Both the position numbers and the translations under genes were made by a program. This document shows, in pieces, positions 1 to 4,782 of a stretch of 7,467 nucleotides of DNA. The stretch lies in NCBI GenBank assembly GCA_013812005.1, contig JACCUE010000167.1:1-7467 (forward strand), read 5' to 3'. Each line of letters opens with the position of its first letter. Position 1 is the stretch's first letter. Origin of the DNA: Thermoleophilaceae bacterium (lineage in GTDB: Bacteria; Actinomycetota; Thermoleophilia; Solirubrobacterales; Thermoleophilaceae). The notes beneath the pieces were generated by a model that searched no databases, was not told the DNA's origin, and was given only the letters and a program-made list of their open reading frames with translations.

Positions 1-365
1 GCCAGGCGACACCGCGCCCCGTTCAGCCGGTACTCGCCCTCGCCCGAGCGGTCCAGGCGCCGCACGATCGAGATCTCGGAGAACTCGCTGGCCGAGCGAC
101 CGTCGCAGTTGTCGATCACCACCTCCACCTCGGCGGCGCTCGAGCCGCTCACACCGTGGCCGCCGGCGAAGATCACGTCCCTCATCGTCTGGCCACGCAC
201 CGCCAGCGGGCTCTGCTCGCCCAGCGCCCACAGCACGGCGTCGGCGATGTTGGACTTGCCCGAGCCGTTGGGGCCGACAACGACCCCCACACCGGGGGAG
301 AAGTCGAGCTTGGTGCGATGGGGAAAGGACTTGAACCCCTTCATCTGGATCGACCGCAGGTGCAT
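1..365 (-). CDS. smc: Chromosome segregation protein SMC, N-terminal part (runs off the left edge)
   Basis: SMC is the ATPase of the Smc-ScpAB condensin complex, which organises and helps separate the chromosome on the nucleoid. Only the first 121 residues are in the window. Seen here: the opening MHLRSIQMKGFKSF, typical of bacterial SMC; a Walker A loop GPNGSGKSN at residues 31-39; the conserved ALGEQSP stretch at 47-53; MRDVIFAGG at 61-69; and EYRLNG at 111-116, which leads into the conserved segment before the Q-loop. The hinge, coiled coils, signature motif and Walker B lie outside. The ATG shares one base with the rnc stop (TGATG), and a G-rich run ends about five bases upstream, so translation is probably coupled to rnc. 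Mycobacteria and many other actinobacteria have fpg (mutM) between rnc and smc, and it is absent here. The family call is firm. Whether the rest of the gene is intact cannot be seen. Confidence 0.97.
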   Translation of the reverse strand, partial: MHLRSIQMKGFKSFPHRTKLDFSPGVGVVVGPNGSGKSNIADAVLWALGEQSPLAVRGQTMRDVIFAGGHGVSGSSAAEVEVVIDNCDGRSASEFSEISIVRRLDRSGEGEYRLNGARCRL

Positions 366-1063
366 CAATCCCCCGCCGCTCTGGGCTCGAGCGCCTGCAT
401 CGCGGCCTCCTGCTCGGCCGCCTTCTTGGTCTTCCCCTCGCCGCGGCCTATCTCGTGGCCTTCGGCCTCGGCGATGGCCACGAAGCGACGGTCGTGCGCG
501 GGGCCCTCCTCGCAGGCGATCCGGTAGGTCACGACCTCGGCCCGGCGGGCGAGGCGCTCCTGCAACAGCGACTTGTAGTCCACGGGATGCTCGAGCGCAT
601 CGTCGATCTGACCCTCGAAGGCGGCCACGACCGCGGGTGCGACCCGCTCGGTCCCGAAGGCGAGGTAGCACGCGCCGATCACGGCCTCGCAGACCGACGC
701 CAGCACGCGCTCGCTGGTGGCGAGCAACTCGAAGCTGCGGCCGGTGCCCGCGGGGGCGGCCGCGCGCAGCCGCTCGGGCACGCCCAGCTCGAGGGCAACC
801 CTGGCGCACGACGGGCCACTCACGGTCTGAGCTCGCAGCTTTGTGAGGCGGCCTGCGCCGTAGCGCTCGAAGCGCGGAAACAGGTGGTCCGAAACGGCGA
901 GGCTCAGCACGACGTCACCCAGGAAGGCCAGCCGCTCGTAGGACTCGGCCCGGTGCTCGACCCACGAGGCGTGGGTGAACGCCTGGCGGGCAAGATCCTC
1001 GGGAAGTTGCTCCAGCAGGTCGGCAAGGCTCTGGACGTTGTCAGCCGTCGGTTTCCTCGGCAT
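365..1063 (-). CDS. rnc: Ribonuclease III, with an incomplete acidic catalytic set
   Basis: RNase III cleaves double-stranded RNA in rRNA precursors and some mRNAs, as a dimer. Numbering here is from the longer TTG start at 1072 (235 aa). The nuclease domain covers about residues 15-160 and the dsRNA-binding domain about 165-229; the latter is well kept, with DYKSLLQE near its start and GEGKTKKAAEQEAA near its end. The signature reads ERLAFLGD (46-53) instead of the usual ERLEFLGD, so the residue matching E. coli Glu41 is Ala49. The second motif reads ASVCEA instead of ADTVEA, so Asp114 becomes Ser126, while Glu117 is kept as Glu129. Both codons were checked (gcc, tcg). Total length is normal. 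The ATG at 1063 (232 aa) is preferred over TTG at 1072 because it is the stronger start codon, but neither has a clear Shine-Dalgarno. The start lies inside the end of acpP and the stop overlaps the smc start. Family identity is firm. Catalytic strength is uncertain. Confidence 0.95.
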   Translation of the reverse strand: MPRKPTADNVQSLADLLEQLPEDLARQAFTHASWVEHRAESYERLAFLGDVVLSLAVSDHLFPRFERYGAGRLTKLRAQTVSGPSCARVALELGVPERLRAAAPAGTGRSFELLATSERVLASVCEAVIGACYLAFGTERVAPAVVAAFEGQIDDALEHPVDYKSLLQERLARRAEVVTYRIACEEGPAHDRRFVAIAEAEGHEIGRGEGKTKKAAEQEAAMQALEPRAAGD

Positions 1064-1295
1064 GGGCGACAACGAAGTCGGCGGCCTGCCCGACGGTGAG
1101 GATCTTGGCGGCCTCCTCGTCAGGGATGCGGATGCCGTAGGTGTCCTCGAGCTCGACGGTCAGCTCGACGAGATCGAGCGAATCCGCCTCCAGGTCCTCC
1201 CGGAAGCGGGTGGTGTCGGCGATTGCGGCCGGGTCGACCTCGAGCTCGGTGGCGAGGTGCTCGCGGATGCGACCGAGGATCTCTTCTCGGCTCAT
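1041..1295 (-). CDS. acpP: Acyl carrier protein
   Basis: This 84-residue acidic helical protein carries growing fatty acyl chains on a phosphopantetheine arm in the cytoplasm. The attachment site is Ser39 in the classic motif ADSLD (37-41), followed by LVELTVELEDTYGI, which forms the recognition helix. Family members are usually 75-85 residues, so the gene looks complete. Its ATG overlaps the plsX stop as ATGA (1292-1295), and its 3' end overlaps rnc by 23-32 bp depending on the rnc start, which suggests translational coupling in one operon. The neighbour PlsX uses acyl-ACP as substrate, so enzyme and carrier are made together. A dedicated carrier for polyketide or siderophore synthesis is unlikely, because no such synthase genes are nearby and the plsX-acpP-rnc order is standard for the housekeeping gene. 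Confidence 0.97.
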   Translation of the reverse strand: MSREEILGRIREHLATELEVDPAAIADTTRFREDLEADSLDLVELTVELEDTYGIRIPDEEAAKILTVGQAADFVVAHAEETDG

Positions 1296-2278
1296 CGGTC
1301 GGCGACGCTACCAGCGGGTGCGGATCGCAAGGCCCCGCCGGCCTCCAGGGCCGCGTGCGTGCGCTCGACCATCCGCTCGTCGACCGCCCGGCGGGCCAGC
1401 GCCACGGCGTTCGCGATGCCCTGCGCCCCGAAGCTGCCGTGAGCCACGATCACCGGCTTTCGCAGGCCAAGGAGGATGGCGCCCCCCGCGGCTTCGGGAT
1501 CGAGCTGGCGCCGCAGGCGGCCCACCGCCCCGCGGATCAGCAGGCCGCCGGCCGCCGGAAGCGGGCCACCCGCGCGCACCGCGTCCCGGATCGCCTCGCG
1601 CACCGTGCGCGAGGTGCCCTCCATCACCTTCAGCGCCACGTTGCCGGTGAAGCCGTCGGTGACCACGACGTCCGCACCGCCGGCCGGCAGGTCGAAGCCC
1701 TCGACGTTGCCGGTGAAGTTGAGGTTCGAGGCTCTGAGCCGCTCCCCCGCGGCGATCACGTCGGGCGTGCCCTTGCCCGGCTCCTCGCCGACCGAGAGCA
1801 ACCCCACGCGCGGGCGCGCGATCCCGTGCACGCTCTCCATGAAAGCCGAGCCCATGTAGGCGAACTGCACCAGGTGCTCGGGGCGCACCTCCACGTTGGC
1901 TCCCGCGTCGAGCAGCAGCGCCGGGCCGGAGGGCAGCGGCAGAAGCGCGGCGAGCGCCGGGCGGTGGACCCCGCGTATGCGCTTGACGTTGAGCGTGGCG
2001 GCGGCCAGCGTAGGACCGGTCGACCCTGCGGACACCAGGGCGTCGGCGCGGCCCTCGGCCACGGCCTTGGCGGCCTGCACGATCGAGGCCTCAGGGCGGG
2101 CGCGCACGGCGCGCACGGGCTCCTGGTCGCCCGAGATCCGCATCGGGGCGTCGACCACGTGCACCCCGGAAAGCTCCTCCGCGGGACCGAACAGGGTCAC
2201 GCTCTCGCCGGAGAGGCGAGCGCCCTCGGCCACCATCGCCGGACCGCCGTCGGCCCCGTTCGCGTCGAGCGCGATCAC
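1292..2278 (-). CDS. plsX: Phosphate acyltransferase PlsX (acyl-ACP:phosphate)
   Basis: PlsX converts acyl-ACP and phosphate to acyl-phosphate, the donor used by PlsY to start phospholipid synthesis; it is a peripheral membrane enzyme. Recognisable family blocks include VSAGSTGP, LLDAGANVEVRPEHLVQFAYMG, VGLLSVGEEPGKG, NFTGNVEG, DGFTGNVALKVMEGT and a final AHGSFGAQGI segment. The N-terminal family motif, usually DAMGGD, reads DANGAD here. The start is uncertain. GTG at 2278 gives a 328-residue protein beginning MIALDANGAD, which fits the family's usual beginning only a few residues before this block. ATG at 2323 would add 15 residues (343 aa) encoded by a hairpin-forming repeat, and those residues have no place in the family. 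I therefore prefer GTG. No clear Shine-Dalgarno is seen at either site. The gene follows rpmF and overlaps acpP by four bases (ATGA). Confidence 0.95.
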   Translation of the reverse strand: MIALDANGADGGPAMVAEGARLSGESVTLFGPAEELSGVHVVDAPMRISGDQEPVRAVRARPEASIVQAAKAVAEGRADALVSAGSTGPTLAAATLNVKRIRGVHRPALAALLPLPSGPALLLDAGANVEVRPEHLVQFAYMGSAFMESVHGIARPRVGLLSVGEEPGKGTPDVIAAGERLRASNLNFTGNVEGFDLPAGGADVVVTDGFTGNVALKVMEGTSRTVREAIRDAVRAGGPLPAAGGLLIRGAVGRLRRQLDPEAAGGAILLGLRKPVIVAHGSFGAQGIANAVALARRAVDERMVERTHAALEAGGALRSAPAGSVADR

Positions 2279-2291
2279 GCCGGGGGGGTTG

Positions 2292-2316
2292 CAAAGGGGG
2301 GCGGTGTCCCCCTTTG
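2292..2316. repeat. 9-bp-arm inverted repeat between rpmF and plsX
   Basis: CAAAGGGGG (2292-2300) and CCCCCTTTG (2308-2316) are perfect inverted copies separated by a 7-base loop. They would form a strong hairpin in the transcript. There is no U-run after it in the reading direction of the operon, so it does not look like an intrinsic terminator. It lies 12 bp after the rpmF stop and 13 bp before the preferred plsX start. It could attenuate transcription, protect the upstream mRNA end, or be one copy of a dispersed palindromic repeat. Only one copy is in this window. The structure is seen directly; its role is not known. Confidence 0.7.
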
Positions 2317-2322
2317 ACGTCA
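2315..2322. other. 8-bp palindrome TGACGTCA beside the hairpin
   Basis: TGACGTCA is a perfect palindrome that shares two bases with the right arm of the adjacent hairpin and overlaps the alternative ATG start of plsX. It may be the edge of a repeat unit or a protein binding site. No second copy occurs in the window, so neither role is shown. Confidence 0.4.
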
Positions 2323-2328
2323 TCCGGG

Positions 2329-2529
2329 TCAGTCGTCGTGGTCGTGCGCGTCCGGCGCCGCCACGACGATCTCACGGCCGGCGTAGGTGCCGCACTCGCC
2401 GCACACCCGGTGCGGGATGCGCGCTGCGCCGCAACGCGGGCACACGGCCACGGCGGGGGCCGAGATCTTGTGCTGGGAGCGGCGCTTGTTGGTGCGCGAG
2501 TGAGACTGTCGTTGCTTGGGAACGGCCAT
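2329..2529 (-). CDS. rpmF: 50S ribosomal protein bL32, zinc-binding form
   Basis: This 66-residue basic protein of the large ribosomal subunit begins MAVPKQRQSHSRTNKRRSQH, the standard bL32 N-terminus. It keeps four cysteines as CPRC (30-33) and CGEC (43-46) around the conserved PHRVC stretch, so it is the zinc-containing form. In actinobacteria and others, cysteine-free paralogues replace this form under zinc limitation, so expression may be sensitive to zinc elsewhere in the genome; no Zur site is apparent here. The tail after residue 56 is rich in Asp, His and Ala and is not part of the conserved fold. The gene begins 27 bp after the DUF177 stop, the usual yceD-rpmF pairing. Confidence 0.97.
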   Translation of the reverse strand: MAVPKQRQSHSRTNKRRSQHKISAPAVAVCPRCGAARIPHRVCGECGTYAGREIVVAAPDAHDHDD

Positions 2530-2556
2530 GGCGGCGACGGAGGCTAGCAGTCACCA

Positions 2557-3078
2557 TCAGCCATCGAGCTTGAGCTCGGAGAGCTTGGCCCAGCGCGGAT
2601 CGGGCTCGCGTTCGTGCTCGTGTGTGGGGTCCTCGTTGAGGTTGGCCCCGCAGATGGGGCACAGGCCGCGGCACTCTTCGCCGCACACGATCTGGACCGG
2701 GAGGGCGAGCACCAGCGCATCGCGGACCCAGGAGCGCAGATCCAAGTCGTTCTCGTCGAGGTACTCCGAGACCAGGTTCTCATCGTCGTCGGCGGGCTGA
2801 TGCACCTCCCGCACATCGACCGCCGCCGGCGCTCCAGCGTCCCCGAGGCAGCGCATGCAGGGTCCCGACAGGCGCAGGCCGAAGCGCAGGCGCAGCGCAA
2901 ATCCAGCACCCGTGGTTCTCGACACGTCCAGGCGCGTCTCGACCTTGCCGTCACCCGCCGTGTAGGCCTGCCCGCCGAAGGCGAGTGGATCCACCGGCAC
3001 GTTCAGGTCGACCGAGCCGGCCTCCCCCGAGGAGAGCATCAGCCGTCCGAGATCGAAGCTGTCAGCCTTCTGCGCCAC
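2557..3078 (-). CDS. DUF177 / YceD-family protein
   Basis: This 173-residue protein belongs to the DUF177 (YceD) family, almost always encoded directly upstream of rpmF. Bacterial and plant members have been linked to 23S rRNA accumulation or large-subunit assembly; the molecular activity is not settled. Visible marks are a CMRC pair (Cys74, Cys77) in the middle and the signature VCGEECRGLCPICGANLN near residues 131-148, with Cys132, 136, 140 and 143. These six cysteines could bind a metal. An acidic stretch (DDDEN, then LDENDLDL) lies between them. The start is GTG at 3078, giving MAQKADSFDLGRL; no strong Shine-Dalgarno is seen. A 124-bp gap separates it from the sepIVA-like gene upstream, so a promoter could lie there, although I could not recognise one. 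In mycobacteria the family member likewise sits between sepIVA and rnc. Confidence 0.92.
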   Translation of the reverse strand: MAQKADSFDLGRLMLSSGEAGSVDLNVPVDPLAFGGQAYTAGDGKVETRLDVSRTTGAGFALRLRFGLRLSGPCMRCLGDAGAPAAVDVREVHQPADDDENLVSEYLDENDLDLRSWVRDALVLALPVQIVCGEECRGLCPICGANLNEDPTHEHEREPDPRWAKLSELKLDG

Positions 3079-3202
3079 CCCGATCGAGGTTAGCGCCCGC
3101 GCCCTGAGCCGGGAGAGCGGAGCTATGCGCGGGAAGCAGGGAGCGTGGCGTGCGTAGGCACGCGAGCGACCGATGACCGTGCAGAGCGACGGCTATCGCG
3201 GC
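3079..3202. other. 124-bp intergenic gap with a small inverted repeat
   Basis: This is the longest non-coding stretch in the window, between the sepIVA-like stop and the DUF177 start. It contains GCGTGC (3148-3153) and GCACGC (3158-3163), a perfect 6-bp stem with a 4-base loop. No T-run follows on either strand, so a terminator is not supported, and I see no convincing -35/-10 pair. A promoter for DUF177-rpmF-plsX would be expected here from the layout, but the sequence alone does not show it. Confidence 0.4.
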
Positions 3203-3664
3203 TCAGCGGACTTCGGCTTCTTCGCGACCCTGAAGCCGGTCGCGACCGCGCTGCACGGCCGCGGTGAACTTCTCGAGGTTGATCTCGAGGGTGTTGAGGA
3301 TGTCGTCGGCGTAGTCCTCGGCTCCCAGGCGGATCTCGCGCTCGCGGGCGCGGGCGTCCTCGACGATCTCGTCGGCCTGGCGTTCGGCCTGCTTGACGAT
3401 CTCCTCCTCGCCGATCAGCCGCGTGTGCTCCTCGCGCGCTTCCTTGACGATCCGCTCGGCCTCGCGCTTGGCCTCGGCCAGCATCTCCTGGCGCTCCTTG
3501 ACGATCCAGCGGGCCTGCTTGATCTCCTCGGGGATCGTCGCCCGCATCTGATCGAGGATGTCGTAGATCTCCTCCTTGTCGACGCGCACCTGGTCGGTGA
3601 GGGGCACGGGCTTGGCGTTGTGCACCGTGTCGTCGAGCTTGTCGATGAGTACTAGAACATCCAT
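3203..3664 (-). CDS. SepIVA-like coiled-coil protein (short form)
   Basis: This 153-residue, highly charged protein resembles mycobacterial SepIVA (Rv2927c family), a DivIVA-related septal factor needed for division and polar growth. The N-terminus (LIDKLDDTVHNAKPVPLTDQ, then VDKEEIYDILDQMRATIPEE at 29-48) matches the head of that family, with a run of hydrophobic residues at helical spacing. Residues about 44-115 form a long Ala/Glu/Lys/Arg-rich coiled coil. The C-terminal part (DDILNTLEINLEKFTAAVQRGRDRL) matches the end of the family. Mycobacterial SepIVA is about 245 residues, so this version has a much shorter coil. There is no signal peptide or membrane segment. It is followed by DUF177, as in mycobacteria. 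Such proteins are often mislabelled ATP synthase subunit b because of the coil. The start is secure: ATG with GGAGGT eight bases upstream. The family call rests on recalled similarity, and function in this organism is inferred. Confidence 0.85.
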   Translation of the reverse strand: MDVLVLIDKLDDTVHNAKPVPLTDQVRVDKEEIYDILDQMRATIPEEIKQARWIVKERQEMLAEAKREAERIVKEAREEHTRLIGEEEIVKQAERQADEIVEDARAREREIRLGAEDYADDILNTLEINLEKFTAAVQRGRDRLQGREEAEVR

Positions 3665-3672
3665 CAGTGATT

Positions 3673-3678
3673 ACCTCC
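3673..3678 (-). promoter_or_regulatory. Strong Shine-Dalgarno of the sepIVA-like gene
   Basis: GGAGGT on the minus strand, eight bases before the ATG at 3664, is the best ribosome binding site in the window and fixes the start of the sepIVA-like gene. Most neighbouring genes lack one and probably rely on coupling, so this gene may be translated more independently. Confidence 0.8.
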
Positions 3679-3741
3679 GCTCGGCATCTCGCCGCGCGTG
3701 TTGATTGACAAGCTGGACATCACGTCTCGGCCTCCAGTTCG

Positions 3742-4254
3742 CTAACGCTTGAGCGCCTCCTGCAAGCGCTCCGCGACTTGTGGGGGGACCAGGCCGGTGA
3801 GATCTCCGCCGAAGGTGGCGATCTCCTTCACGCCGCTGGAGGAGAGAAAGCTGAATTCAGGAGCTGACATCAGGTACATGCTCTCGATGTCCGGGGCCAT
3901 CTTACGGTTGAGCTGATTCATCTCGAACTCGTACTCGAAGTCCGAGATCGCGCGCAGCCCCTTCACGATCGTCCGGGCTCCGTTCTCGCGAGCGAAGTCG
4001 ACGAGCAGCGTATCAAAGGCTTTTACCTGCACATTGCCGAGTTTCGCGACCTCCGTCTCGATGAACGCTGTGCGCTCCTCGGCGGAGAACACCGTCTTCT
4101 TGCGAATGGGATGGTCCACGACGCCGATCACGACGTTGTCGAACACGTGCGCGGCGCGGCCGATGATGTCGAGGTGGCCGAGAGTGATCGGGTCATAGGA
4201 CCCCGGGCACACCGCCGTCCCGCCGTTCGAAGGGGAGGGCTGTCGGCTAGCCAC
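3742..4254 (-). CDS. coaD: Phosphopantetheine adenylyltransferase
   Basis: CoaD transfers AMP from ATP to 4'-phosphopantetheine, giving dephospho-CoA, the penultimate step of CoA synthesis in the cytoplasm. It is a hexameric nucleotidyltransferase. The sequence shows PGSYDPITLGHLDII (17-31) with the T/HxGH ATP-binding motif as TLGH at 24-27, then VKGLRAISDFEYEFEMNQLN around 98-117, and FSFLSSSGVKEIA, the equivalent of the ISSTxVR block. At 170 residues it is slightly longer than the usual 155-165. The extra residues are a Ser/Pro/Asn-rich N-terminus from the GTG at 4254. A later GTG at codon 15 would leave too little sequence before the first strand, so the upstream start is used. The start overlaps the rsmD stop by eight bases. 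rsmD-coaD is a common bacterial pair. CoA and its pantetheine arm feed the ACP encoded further along. Confidence 0.97.
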   Translation of the reverse strand: MASRQPSPSNGGTAVCPGSYDPITLGHLDIIGRAAHVFDNVVIGVVDHPIRKKTVFSAEERTAFIETEVAKLGNVQVKAFDTLLVDFARENGARTIVKGLRAISDFEYEFEMNQLNRKMAPDIESMYLMSAPEFSFLSSSGVKEIATFGGDLTGLVPPQVAERLQEALKR

Positions 4255-4774
4255 GATAGACGGCGATGCGCGTGTCGCCGTAGCTCCGCTCGCGAAGGAG
4301 CGGGAAGGACAGCTCGAGGGGGAAGCGCTTGTCGGATTCGGTCACGATGCGGGCGGAGTCGGTGAGGAGAGCAGGCAGGCGCTCGGAGAGCGGCTCGGCC
4401 AGGCGGACCGCGGAATCATACGGTGGGTCGCAGAACACCAGATCGTACGCCCTACCCCCTCCTGCCTGCGCCAACCACGACAGCGCGTCGCGGCGGTGCA
4501 CCCGGCCCTCGATCCCGAGCTCGCCGAGGTTGCGCATGATGGCGTCGATCGCGCGGCGGCCCGAGTCCACGAAGTCGGCCTCGGCGGCACCGCGCGACAG
4601 TGCCTCGATGCCCAGTGCGCCCGACCCTGCGTAGAGGTCGAGCACCCGGGCGCCCGACACGTCGCCGAGGATCGAGAACAGCGCCTCGCGGACCCGGTCG
4701 GCAGTGGGCCGGGTGCCGCGGCTGGGCGGGGCGTGCAGGCGCCGGCCCCCGAGCTCGCCTGCGACGACGCGCAC
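4247..4774 (-). CDS. rsmD: 16S rRNA (guanine966-N2)-methyltransferase
   Basis: RsmD methylates N2 of G966 in 16S rRNA, using S-adenosylmethionine, during small-subunit assembly. The 175-residue protein begins RVVAGELGGRRL and has TRPTADRVREALFSIL (21-36), the family's RNA-side motif. The SAM-binding motif VLDLYAGSGALGIEALSRGA is at 44-63, and the catalytic DPPY tetrad at 116-119 is typical of N6/N2 amino methyltransferases. Length is normal for the family. The start is GTG at 4774, beginning MRVVAG, exactly where family members begin. It lies eight bases after the recG stop and the stop overlaps the coaD start, so the three genes are very likely co-transcribed. No defects seen. Confidence 0.96.
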   Translation of the reverse strand: MRVVAGELGGRRLHAPPSRGTRPTADRVREALFSILGDVSGARVLDLYAGSGALGIEALSRGAAEADFVDSGRRAIDAIMRNLGELGIEGRVHRRDALSWLAQAGGGRAYDLVFCDPPYDSAVRLAEPLSERLPALLTDSARIVTESDKRFPLELSFPLLRERSYGDTRIAVYRG

Positions 4775-4782
4775 GCGACCGC

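Noticed and set aside
2292..2316. The rpmF-plsX hairpin as an intrinsic terminator
   Set aside because: The stem is strong, but on the operon strand it is followed by GCAACCCC rather than a T-run, and plsX starts immediately after.
1223..2317. A 364-codon open frame on the plus strand opposite plsX and the end of acpP
   Set aside because: It is rich in His, Arg and Gly with no family signature, and is an antisense shadow of the clear plsX gene.
2315..2322. TGACGTCA as a known operator
   Set aside because: It matches the eukaryotic CRE sequence by chance. No bacterial regulator for it is indicated here and no second copy is present in the window.
3148..3163. Hairpin in the 124-bp gap as an intrinsic terminator
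   Set aside because: The stem is only 6 bp and no T-run follows on either strand.
3203..3664. ATP synthase subunit b as the identity of the coiled-coil gene
   Set aside because: There is no N-terminal membrane segment and no atp genes nearby. The head region and the DUF177 neighbour fit the SepIVA family.
3665..3741. A TTGTCA -35-like element (about 3705-3710, minus strand) before the sepIVA-like gene
   Set aside because: At 17-18 bases of spacing the -10 position reads GAGATG or similar, far from the consensus, so no promoter can be claimed.
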